DNA of 64,000 bases from assembly GCF_030718205.1 (NCBI RefSeq), contig NZ_JAUZQF010000017.1:124001-188000 (forward strand). Direction: 5' to 3'. The notes beneath the pieces are model-generated. The model searched no databases. It was given only the letters and a program-made list of their open reading frames with translations, and was not told where the DNA came from. The DNA is from Nonomuraea turcica. Lineage in GTDB: Bacteria > Actinomycetota > Actinomycetes > Streptosporangiales > Streptosporangiaceae. This document shows, one piece after another, positions 57,505 through 64,000 of the stretch; the stretch's first letter is position 1; each line of letters begins with the position of its first letter. Both the position numbers and the translations under genes were made by a program.

Positions 57505-58122
57505 ATGTCATCGACCGACACCGACCTGACGCAGCACATCCACGCCGAGAGAGAGCGACTGGCGAGTCTGCTCGCCGGACTCCACGACAAGGACTGGGAC
57601 CGTCCGTCCCTGTGCTCGGGATGGCGGGTGCGTGAAGTCGTCGCTCACATCACCGCGCCCTTCCGCACGACCCTGCCCCGGCTCGTGGTGGGACTGGCCG
57701 CGGCACGGTTCTCCTTCGACCGGTACGCCGATCGGGCCGCCCGCAAGGACACCACCCGCATGTCCGACGCCGAACTCCTCGCTTCCCTGCGCGCCAACAT
57801 CACCAACGCATGGCAGCCGCCAGGCGGAGGGCCTGCCGGAGCACTGGCTCACGACACCATCCACGGCCTCGACATCACCGAGCCGTTGGGTCTGCCGTCG
57901 TCCCCGGCCGAGCGCATCGCCCTCGTGCTGGCGAGCACGAACGCCCGGAGCTTGTCGTACTTCGGGGTCGACCTCGCCGGCATCCAGTTGCGCGGCATGG
58001 ACGCCGACGTACGCCTGGGCGAGGGCGAGCCCGTCGACATGCCGGTCAAGGACATCCTGCTGACCATCACCGGACGCCGGCCCCTCCCGCAGGGCCGGAC
58101 CGCCTCGCACAGGGGAGAGTGA
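57505..58122 (+). CDS. maleylpyruvate isomerase-family (mycothiol-dependent, DinB-fold) protein
   Basis: This 205-aa four-helix protein of the MDMPI/TIGR03083 group shows HIHAERERLASLLAGLHDKDWDRPSLCSGWRVREVVAHI and TIHGLDITEPLGL. These carry the His residues that form the metal site with mycothiol as thiol cofactor. Members catalyse isomerisation or thiol transfer. It follows the ECF sigma gene by 78 bp and precedes an MmcQ-like gene by 3 bp, making a probable stress-related transcript. Substrate unknown. Confidence 0.88.
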   Translation: MSSTDTDLTQHIHAERERLASLLAGLHDKDWDRPSLCSGWRVREVVAHITAPFRTTLPRLVVGLAAARFSFDRYADRAARKDTTRMSDAELLASLRANITNAWQPPGGGPAGALAHDTIHGLDITEPLGLPSSPAERIALVLASTNARSLSYFGVDLAGIQLRGMDADVRLGEGEPVDMPVKDILLTITGRRPLPQGRTASHRGE

Positions 58123-58125
58123 TCG

Positions 58126-58431
58126 ATGAGCACCGTAGACGAGCTGCGCAGCCTGGCGCTCGGCCTGCCGGACACGACCGAGGGCACTCACTTCAAGCGG
58201 CCCACGATCCGGGTCAAAGGCAAGAACGTGATCGGCATCGAGGGAGGAACCCACATCACGTTCGCTCTGCCACCTGAGGCTGCCGAAGCGGCCGCCTTGC
58301 GGTCTCCGGGTTCCATTGAGGTGATGGAGCGGAACGGGAAGCCGATCGGTGTCCGAGCCGACATCGCCCGATGTGACGCCGGCCTTCTCGCAGAACTCGT
58401 CCACATCTGCTGGTCGCACGTGAAGGGTTAA
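58126..58431 (+). CDS. MmcQ/YjbR-like DNA-binding-fold protein
   Basis: This 101-aa MmcQ/YjbR protein has the family pattern LALGLPDTTEGTHFKRPTIRVKGKNVIGIEGGTHITFALPPEAAEAAALRSP, and GLLAELVHICWSHVKG at the end. It starts 3 bp after the DinB-fold gene (GGGAGAGTGATCG before ATG), so it is cotranscribed. Its end overlaps the convergent VOC gene by 4 bp. The family fold resembles a DNA-binding domain, but function is unproven. Confidence 0.88.
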   Translation: MSTVDELRSLALGLPDTTEGTHFKRPTIRVKGKNVIGIEGGTHITFALPPEAAEAAALRSPGSIEVMERNGKPIGVRADIARCDAGLLAELVHICWSHVKG

Positions 58432-58838
58432 GAGGTTCGGCGGAAAAGGCAGAAAGGGTGCCCGTCGGGATCCAGCAGCACGCGGACCTCCTCCTGCGGC
58501 TGGAACTCGGCCGGCACCGCACCGCACCCCACGGCCCACTCCACTGCCGCGTCCAGATCGTCGACCTCGATGTCGAGATGCTGGGAAGCGGTCTGCTGGC
58601 CGGAGACACTCGGCCACACCGGCCTTGCGTAACACCGCTCGTACTCGAAATTGAGGGTGGGGGCGACCGTGTGCTCCGGCGGGCGGATCTGCGCCCAGCC
58701 GCCCTCCTCAGGTTCGTCTGGTGCCGGGCCTTCTTCGGTGGTGACGGGCAGGCCCAGCAAGTGGGAATAGAACCGCGCGAGCTCGCGCGGTTGTGATGTT
58801 CCGATCGTCACGGAGGTTACTTGCAGACGCGGCCGCAT
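58428..58838 (-). CDS. VOC (glyoxalase/bleomycin-resistance fold) protein
   Basis: This 136-aa protein has two beta-alpha-beta-beta-beta modules: VTSVTIGTSQPRELARFYSHLLGLPVTTEEG... and HLDIEVDDLDAAVEWAVGCGAVPAEFQPQEEVRVLLDPDGHPFCLFRR. Metal-binding positions (His in QHLDIEV, the DPDGHPFCL end) are typical of the glyoxalase_6 subgroup. Reaction unknown. Its 3' end overlaps the MmcQ gene tail-to-tail. Confidence 0.9.
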   Translation of the reverse strand: MRPRLQVTSVTIGTSQPRELARFYSHLLGLPVTTEEGPAPDEPEEGGWAQIRPPEHTVAPTLNFEYERCYARPVWPSVSGQQTASQHLDIEVDDLDAAVEWAVGCGAVPAEFQPQEEVRVLLDPDGHPFCLFRRTS

Positions 58839-58886
58839 GGTCCAAGACTCCCTTCGAAGGTCGCATGGAGAAGAGCGATGACGCCG

Positions 58887-60641
58887 CTACGACAGAGCCC
58901 GGGCGGCGTGGATCAGCGGGACGTGGCTGAAGGCCTGGGGGAAGTTGCCCACGAGACGGCCGTAGCGCGGGTCGTACTCCTCCGCCAGCAACCCCACATC
59001 GTTCCGCAACCCCAGCAGCCGCTCGAACAGGTCCTTCGCCTCCTCCTTCCGCCCCTGCATCGCCATGACCTCCACCAGCCAGAAGCTGCACGCCAGGAAC
59101 GCGCCCTCCCCGCCCGGCAGCCCGTCCACGTCGTTGTCCGCGGCGATCGGATAACGCAGCACGAACCCGTCCGACATGAGCTCCTTCTCGATCGCCGCCA
59201 CCGTGCCCACGATCCGGGGATCGTCGACGGGCAGGAATCCCACGACGGGCATCATCAGCAAAGCGGCGTCCAGCTCCGACGATCCGTACGACTGCGTGAA
59301 GGTGTTCCGGCTCGGGTCGTACCCCTTGTCGCAGATCTCCGCGTGGACGACGTCCCGCAACGTCCGCCACTTCTCCACGGGGCCGGTGCGGCCGAACCGC
59401 TCCACGTATTTGACCGCCCGGTCGAGCGCGGCCCAGCACATCACCTTGGAATGCACGAAGTGCCGTCGCGGGCCCCGCACCTCCCACAGTCCCTCGTCCG
59501 GCTCGTCCCAGTGGTCCTCCACGTAGTCGAGCAGCTGCCGCTGGATCGTCCAGGCCCGGTCGTCGGCCGACAACCCTCGGCTGCGCGACACGTAGAGGCA
59601 GTTCATGACCTCCCCGTACACGTCCAGTTGCAGCTGCTTGACGGCCTCGTTCCCGATCCGCACCGGGCGCGAGTCCTCGTACCCGTCGAGCCAGTCCAGC
59701 CGCAGCTCGGGCAGGCGGCGTTCGCCGGCGACGCCGTACATGATCTGCAGGTCCTGGGGGCGGCCGGCGATCGCCCGCAGCAGCCACGAGCGCCAGTCCG
59801 CCGCCTCCTCCAGGTAACCGGAGGAGATGAGCGCGTCGAGCGTCATCGTCGCATCGCGCAGCCAGCAGAAGCGGTAGTCCCAGTTGCGCACCCCGCCCAG
59901 GTCCTCGGGGAGTGAGGTGGTGGGGGCGGCCACGATGCCGCCGGTGGGCGCGTACGTGAGCGCCTTCAGCGTGATCAGCGACCGCATCACGGCGTCCCGG
60001 TACGGCCCGTCATAGGTGCATCGGGAGACCCAGTCCGCCCAGAAGGCCTCGGTCTCGTCGAGCTGGTCGTCGCAGTCGATCTGCGGCGGCATCGGCTCGT
60101 GCGAGGGATGCCAGGTGAAGATGAACGCCAGCCGGTCGCCCTCCTTGACGGTGAACGTGGCCCGGTGCGCGTAGTCGCCGCCCTTCAGCGGCACGGGGGA
60201 GTGCAGCCACGCCGAGTCGGGCCCGCCGATCGCCTGCAGGTGCCCGTTGGTGCGCCGCACCCACGGCACGATCCTGCCGTAGTCGAAGCGCACCCTGAGC
60301 ACCGTGGACATCTCCACAGTCCCGGAGACGCCCTCGACGATCCGCACCACGTCGGGGTTGCGGTCGCGGGGCGGCATGAAGTCGACCACGCGGACCGTGC
60401 CCGTCGCGGTGTCCCACTCGCTCTCCAGAATGAGAGTGTCGGGCCGGTATCGCCGCCGGTCGGCGTGCCTGCGGCCGGTCGGGCCGAGCCACCAGTGACC
60501 GTTGCGTTCGCCGCCGAGCAGCGCCGCGAAACACGAGGGGGAGTCGAACCTGGGCAGGCAGAGCCAGTCGATGGAACCGTCCCTGGCCACGAGCGCGGCC
60601 GACTGCATGTCTCCGATCAGGGCGTAATCCTCGATCCGCAT
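58887..60641 (-). CDS. GH15 family glucoamylase/trehalase-like enzyme
   Basis: This 584-aa cytoplasmic GH15 enzyme has an N-terminal beta-sandwich (MRIEDYALIGDMQSAALVARDGSIDWLCLPRFDSPSCFAALLGG) and a helical (alpha/alpha)6 barrel. The barrel carries LPEDLGGVRNWDYRFCWLRDATMTLDALISSGYLEEA, PVRIGNEAVKQLQLDVYGEVM and GEGAFLACSFWLVE, in which acidic residues serve in catalysis. Many actinobacterial members of this size are trehalases, others glucoamylase-like; sequence alone does not separate them. The start is ATG 60641 (TGTAGGC upstream). Confidence 0.92.
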   Translation of the reverse strand: MRIEDYALIGDMQSAALVARDGSIDWLCLPRFDSPSCFAALLGGERNGHWWLGPTGRRHADRRRYRPDTLILESEWDTATGTVRVVDFMPPRDRNPDVVRIVEGVSGTVEMSTVLRVRFDYGRIVPWVRRTNGHLQAIGGPDSAWLHSPVPLKGGDYAHRATFTVKEGDRLAFIFTWHPSHEPMPPQIDCDDQLDETEAFWADWVSRCTYDGPYRDAVMRSLITLKALTYAPTGGIVAAPTTSLPEDLGGVRNWDYRFCWLRDATMTLDALISSGYLEEAADWRSWLLRAIAGRPQDLQIMYGVAGERRLPELRLDWLDGYEDSRPVRIGNEAVKQLQLDVYGEVMNCLYVSRSRGLSADDRAWTIQRQLLDYVEDHWDEPDEGLWEVRGPRRHFVHSKVMCWAALDRAVKYVERFGRTGPVEKWRTLRDVVHAEICDKGYDPSRNTFTQSYGSSELDAALLMMPVVGFLPVDDPRIVGTVAAIEKELMSDGFVLRYPIAADNDVDGLPGGEGAFLACSFWLVEVMAMQGRKEEAKDLFERLLGLRNDVGLLAEEYDPRYGRLVGNFPQAFSHVPLIHAARALS

Positions 60642-60729
60642 GCCTACAGACGCTACTCGCAAATGGGGTGATCCCGCGGCCGGGTCCGATCATGTCGCGT
60701 CATGTCCGGACTCGGCCGCGGAGCTCACG

Positions 60730-61338
60730 TCAGCGGGAATCGAGCGGGAACCAGCGGGTGAACAGCTGCGTCAGCGGCCCGATGGCCAGCGCGAACGCCA
60801 GTGTCCCTATCCCGACGGTGCCGCCGAGCAGCCAGCCCGCCGCCAGTACGGTGATCTCGATGAGGAACCGGCCCAGGCGCACCGACAGCCCGAGCCGGAC
60901 CAGGCCCGTCATGATGCCGTCCCGCGGTCCCGGTCCCAGGCCGGCGCCGATGTACAGCACGGTCGCCAGGGCGATCGCGACGACGCCCAGCGCCACGTAC
61001 AGACTCTGCAACGCCAGATGCGCCGGCGTGGGCAGCAGGAAGATCGCGGCGTCGGCGAACAACCCCAGGAACACCACGTTGCTGATCGTCCCGAAGCCGG
61101 GCTTCTGCTTGAGCGGGATCCACAGCAGCATCACCAGCGCGCCCACGCCGATGATCACCGTGCCGATCGACACTCCGGCCCTGATCGCCACTCCCTGGTG
61201 GAACACGTCCCACGGGTCGTTGCCCAGTCCGGACTCCACCTGCAGGCCGATGCCCAGGCCGTAGAGGGCCAGCCCGCCGTACAGCCGGGCCAGGCGGGCG
61301 GGAAAGGAACTCACTCGGGGGACGGTCGTCTCGCTCAT
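60730..61338 (-). CDS. YczE/YyaS/YitT-family membrane protein
   Basis: This 202-aa integral membrane protein has five predicted helices (LYGGLALYGLGIGLQV, VSIGTVIIGVGALVMLLWI, ISNVVFLGLFADAAIFLL, SLYVALGVVAIALATVLYIGAGLGPGPRDG, FLIEITVLAAGWLLGG). Family blocks are NDPWDVFHQG and GPGPRDGIMTGL. It is divergent from a MocR-type regulator with only 48 bp between the start codons, the same pairing as yczE-yczR in bacilli, so the regulator probably controls it. Transport substrate unknown. Confidence 0.9.
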   Translation of the reverse strand: MSETTVPRVSSFPARLARLYGGLALYGLGIGLQVESGLGNDPWDVFHQGVAIRAGVSIGTVIIGVGALVMLLWIPLKQKPGFGTISNVVFLGLFADAAIFLLPTPAHLALQSLYVALGVVAIALATVLYIGAGLGPGPRDGIMTGLVRLGLSVRLGRFLIEITVLAAGWLLGGTVGIGTLAFALAIGPLTQLFTRWFPLDSR

Positions 61339-61350
61339 AATGGCCCCAGA

Positions 61351-61362
61351 GTGGCAGGCCAC
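61351..61362. promoter_or_regulatory. palindrome in the yczE/MocR intergenic gap
   Basis: GTGGC-AG-GCCAC is a 5+2+5 palindrome in the 48-bp gap between the divergent starts. Related TGGCC/GGCCA words occur at 61341, 61379 and 61395, giving repeated half-sites spaced along one face, as expected for a MocR dimer. Confidence 0.45.
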
Positions 61363-61386
61363 CGGCTTGCCAAAACAGGGCCAATC

Positions 61387-62832
61387 ATGAAAAGTGGCCT
61401 TATGAGGCATCTCTCGGCGGCTCAGGTGGCCCGGCTGGTCAACATCGACCCGAGCGCCCGCCCGTACTACCGGGCGCTCGCCGACGGCGTCCGCAGCCTG
61501 ATCATGGACGGCCAGATCCCCGTACGCGTCCGCATGCCCGCAGAACGCCACCTCGCCGAGATCCTCAAGGTCAGCCGCACCACGGTGACGTCGGCGTACG
61601 ACCTGCTGCGCGAACGCGGCTACCTGGACAGCCGCCAGGGCTCGGGCAGCTGGACGGCCCTGCCCGACCCGGCCACCACGTCGGACAACCCCTGGCTCAG
61701 CACCGGTGGCGACGGTCTGATCCAGCTCCACTGCGCCGCCCCGCCCGCGCCCTCCGCCCTGCGGAGCGCGATGCTGGAGGCGGTCGAGGACCTGCCGAGA
61801 TACGGCATGGGCAACGGCTACGACCCCATCGGCCTGCCGGCGCTCAGGGAACGCATCGCCGCCCGCTACACCGCCAGAGGGCTGGCCACCAGGCCGGAGC
61901 AGATCGTCGTCACCACCGGCTCCCAGCACGCCATCCAGCTCGTGCTCGGCCTGCTCGTCGGCTCCGGGGACCCGGTGCTGGTGGAGTCGCCGACGTATCC
62001 GCACGCCATCGACGTGGCCCGGCAGCGCTCCGCCCGGATCGTCCCGGTCGGCATCTCGCACGAGGGCTGGCAGGCCGACCTGCTGATCGGGGCCATGCGC
62101 CAGTCCGGCGCCCGCCTGGCCTATCTCATGCCCGACTTCCAGAACCCGACCGGCGCGCTCATGGACGACGCCACCCGCGCCGCCGTCGTCGGCGCGGCCC
62201 GGCGTACCGACACGCTGGTGCTGGTGGACGAGACCTGGCTGGAGCTGGCACTGGACGAGGTGCCGCACACCTCTCCCATGGGCTCGTTCGACACCGACAG
62301 CCGCGTGATCAGCATCGGGTCGGCGTCGAAGTTGTGGTGGGGCGGGCTGCGCATCGGCTGGATCCGCACCACGGCGGCGCTGGCCCGCCGCCTGGCCATG
62401 CACCGCTCGGCCGTGGACATCGCCAGCCCGGTGCTGGAGCAACTGGTGGTGGCGGGGCTGTTCGACCGGCTGGAGGAGACCCGCGCCGAGCGCCGCCGCA
62501 CCCTGCGGGCCTCACGGGAGGCGCTGGTGCCGGCGCTGCGCGAGCAGGTGCCCGAGTGGACGTTCACGGTGCCGCGCGGCGGCGGCACGCTCTGGGTCCG
62601 GCTCAACGGCGACGCCGCCACTCCGCTGGCCGAGGCGGCCGCCGCCCATGGCGTGCGCCTGGCGCCCGGCCCGTGGTTCGGGTTGGAGGGCACGCTCGAG
62701 GGCTACCTGCGGCTGCCGTACACGCTGCCGCCCCAGGTCCTGTCGGAAGCGGTCACCCGCCTGCGCGCCGCCCGCGACCACGGCCCCCTCGGCGCCTCCC
62801 GCCCGCCGGACCCGCTCATCGCCATGGTGTGA
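61387..62832 (+). CDS. MocR-type regulator (GntR HTH fused to aminotransferase fold)
   Basis: This 481-aa regulator has a GntR-type winged helix (about 20-95: YRALADGVRSLIMDGQIPVRVRMPAERHLAEILKVSRTTVTSAYDLLRERGYLDSRQGSGSW). It is fused to a fold-type I aminotransferase domain with DFQNPTG, LVDETWLEL and the PLP-binding lysine K315 in SIGSASKLWWGGLRIGW. PLP or an amino compound would be the ligand. It is divergent from a YczE-family membrane protein, matching the known YczR-YczE arrangement. ATG 61387 gives the full N-terminus; ATG 61402 is an alternative. Confidence 0.93.
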   Translation: MKSGLMRHLSAAQVARLVNIDPSARPYYRALADGVRSLIMDGQIPVRVRMPAERHLAEILKVSRTTVTSAYDLLRERGYLDSRQGSGSWTALPDPATTSDNPWLSTGGDGLIQLHCAAPPAPSALRSAMLEAVEDLPRYGMGNGYDPIGLPALRERIAARYTARGLATRPEQIVVTTGSQHAIQLVLGLLVGSGDPVLVESPTYPHAIDVARQRSARIVPVGISHEGWQADLLIGAMRQSGARLAYLMPDFQNPTGALMDDATRAAVVGAARRTDTLVLVDETWLELALDEVPHTSPMGSFDTDSRVISIGSASKLWWGGLRIGWIRTTAALARRLAMHRSAVDIASPVLEQLVVAGLFDRLEETRAERRRTLRASREALVPALREQVPEWTFTVPRGGGTLWVRLNGDAATPLAEAAAAHGVRLAPGPWFGLEGTLEGYLRLPYTLPPQVLSEAVTRLRAARDHGPLGASRPPDPLIAMV

Positions 62833-62871
62833 GCGCTCAGAACCATCGACGACCTCCGCGGCCGTCGGACG

Positions 62872-63480
62872 TCACTCGCCGACCCCCCTGGCCAGCGGCG
62901 CGCGCCACTTCCGGCGCATCGCCGCGATCCGCAGCCCGAACGCCAGCACCGCCGCCCCCAGCGTCGCCGCCCACCCGTGCAACCCGTACGACCACTCCGC
63001 CGCCATCACCCCCGACCCCAGCATCGCCGGAACGGCGTACAGCTGGCGGTCGTACAGCAGCGTCGGGATCTCCCCGGCCAGCACGTCACGCAACATCCCG
63101 CCGCCCACCCCCGTCACCACCCCCAGCAGGGCCGCGTGCAGCGGGCTCAGCCCGTACTCCAGCGCCTTCTCCGTCCCCACCGCGCAGAAGAGCCCCAGCC
63201 CGGCCGCGTCCAGCACCAGGATGGCCGGCATCAGCCGGGCCACGTGCGGGTGCCAGAAGAACACGATCACCGTCGCCGCCACCGGCACCAGCACGTAGCC
63301 GACGCTCTGGAAAGCGGCCGGCCGCACGTTGAGGATGAGGTCGCGCACCACGCCGCCGCCCAGGGCGGTCATTCCGGCCAGCACCAGCATCCCGACCACG
63401 TCCAGCCGTTTGCGCACCCCCATGAGCGCACCGGACAACGCGAAGACGAAGATGCCGACGAAATCGAGAAGCTGAGACAC
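62872..63480 (-). CDS. TRIC/UPF0126-family cation channel-like membrane protein
   Basis: This 202-aa membrane protein has the duplicated UPF0126 (TRIC) domain. Each half has the glycine-rich motif ALGGGVVRDLILN / GVGGGMLRDVLAG and three helices, with a seventh at the end (ATLGAAVLAFGLRIAAM). Prokaryotic TRIC homologues form trimeric monovalent cation channels. The start is GTG 63480. It lies 10 bp downstream of a POT transporter gene on the same strand, so cotranscription is likely. Confidence 0.92.
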   Translation of the reverse strand: MSQLLDFVGIFVFALSGALMGVRKRLDVVGMLVLAGMTALGGGVVRDLILNVRPAAFQSVGYVLVPVAATVIVFFWHPHVARLMPAILVLDAAGLGLFCAVGTEKALEYGLSPLHAALLGVVTGVGGGMLRDVLAGEIPTLLYDRQLYAVPAMLGSGVMAAEWSYGLHGWAATLGAAVLAFGLRIAAMRRKWRAPLARGVGE

Positions 63481-63490
63481 GGCACCCTGT

Positions 63491-64000
63491 CTACAGGATG
63501 GCCTCGGCGTGGTAGTGCTCCGCCATCAGCACCCGCAGCCGCCGCGTGAACATGAACAGCGCCACCCCGGCCACGATCGCCAGCGCGGCCAGCACCAGGT
63601 AGTACGCGGGATCCGACAACACCCGGCCCAGCCGCCCGGTCTGCCCGCCGACCGCGTCGCCCACCGACACCGCGATGAACCACACCCCGAGCATCTGCGC
63701 CTTGAACGCCTCCGGCGCCAGCTTCGTCGTCACCGACAACCCGACCGGGCTGAGCGACAACTCGCCGAACACCTGGATCACGTAGACCAGCACCAGCCAC
63801 CACACCGACACCCGCCCGGCCCCCGCCAGCCCGGCCGCGATCGCCATGGCCACGAAGCTCAGCCCCACCATGACCAGCGCGAACCCGAACTTCTGCGGCG
63901 TGCTCACCCGCGTGCCCAGCCGCACCCACAACGCCGCGAACACCGGCACGAAGATCATGATGAACAGCGGGTTGAACGACTGCGTCGTGGCCTGGTGGAT
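63491..64000 (-). CDS. POT-family peptide/proton symporter, C-terminal part
   Basis: The last 169 codons of a proton-dependent oligopeptide transporter; the 5' part lies beyond the window. Visible are QSFNPLFIMIFVPVFAALWVRLGTR, VQFGELSLSPVGLS-type motif (VIQVFGELSLSPVGLSVTTKLAPEAFKAQMLGVWFIAVSVGDAVGG) and the final helix LVLAALAIVAGVALFMF. The ELxxSPVGLS block is diagnostic of POT transporters (DtpT type). Imports di- or tripeptides. Confidence 0.92.
   Translation of the reverse strand: MHQATTQSFNPLFIMIFVPVFAALWVRLGTRVSTPQKFGFALVMVGLSFVAMAIAAGLAGAGRVSVWWLVLVYVIQVFGELSLSPVGLSVTTKLAPEAFKAQMLGVWFIAVSVGDAVGGQTGRLGRVLSDPAYYLVLAALAIVAGVALFMFTRRLRVLMAEHYHAEAIL

Noticed and set aside
58846..58880. 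CCTTCGAAGG palindrome upstream of the VOC gene
   Set aside because: Only 10 bp, no second copy and no regulator nearby; too weak to list as a site.
1..64000. tRNA, rRNA, riboswitch and replication-origin signatures
   Set aside because: None was recognised by eye. A covariance-model scan would be needed for a firm negative.

Overview
The window is chromosomal DNA of a high-GC Gram-positive actinomycete. It shows very high GC3, many GTG and TTG starts, tightly overlapping ATGA/TGATG gene junctions, twin-arginine secreted enzymes, mycothiol-type DinB-fold proteins and two Methyltransf_19 (DUF574) methyltransferases. This fits the Streptosporangiales (Nonomuraea-like) or Streptomyces, but no rRNA is present to fix the taxon. 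No tRNA, rRNA, CRISPR array or intact insertion sequence was recognised.

Layout. 1-6.3 kb: a truncated UvrA-like ABC ATPase, a secreted glycerophosphodiesterase, a membrane-anchored PstS-like binding protein and a class I/II aminotransferase. 6.6-13.1 kb: an orphan RiPP-like locus. It has a LanB-type (tRNA-dependent) peptide ligase/dehydratase N-domain protein of 790 aa, several very small peptide genes with good ribosome binding sites, and a heterodimeric ABC exporter. No cyclase and no separate elimination-domain gene are visible, so it could be a lanthipeptide-like or a pearlin-type (PEARL) pathway. 13.1-15.0 kb: a coiled-coil protein with 21-bp repeats, a sirtuin and a YchJ-like protein. 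15.0-18.4 kb: a lower-GC, partly decayed island with two orphan lipoproteins, broken coding fragments and an 88-bp copy of the 3' end of the neighbouring methyltransferase.

18.4-42.8 kb is a plant cell-wall polysaccharide region. A galactan module (secreted GH53 endo-galactanase, GH42 beta-galactosidase, carbohydrate ABC importer, LacI regulator) has two mirror-image operators in its divergent promoter region. A second LacI-led operon (LacI, GH42, GH31 alpha-xylosidase, GH1) is divergent from a GH35 beta-galactosidase across a perfect 12-bp palindrome, which suits xyloglucan or galactosylated side chains. A CBM2-GH62 arabinofuranosidase is divergent from a secreted GDSL esterase, with two GAAACTTTC sites between them. 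Interspersed are a Fic protein with a palindrome at its start codon, a nitroreductase, a MetE-catalytic-domain protein and a second DUF574 methyltransferase.

42.8-64 kb is mixed: a GAF-PP2C phosphatase, a tungsten-type aldehyde:ferredoxin oxidoreductase homologue, an SDR lacking its catalytic lysine, an IS605/TnpB-type relic, an AraC/PhyH pair, TAT-exported metallophosphoesterase and PHP proteins, a lytic transglycosylase, an ECF41/SigG-like sigma factor, a cytoplasmic GH15 enzyme, a yczE/MocR divergent pair, a TRIC-like channel and the 3' part of a POT peptide transporter.
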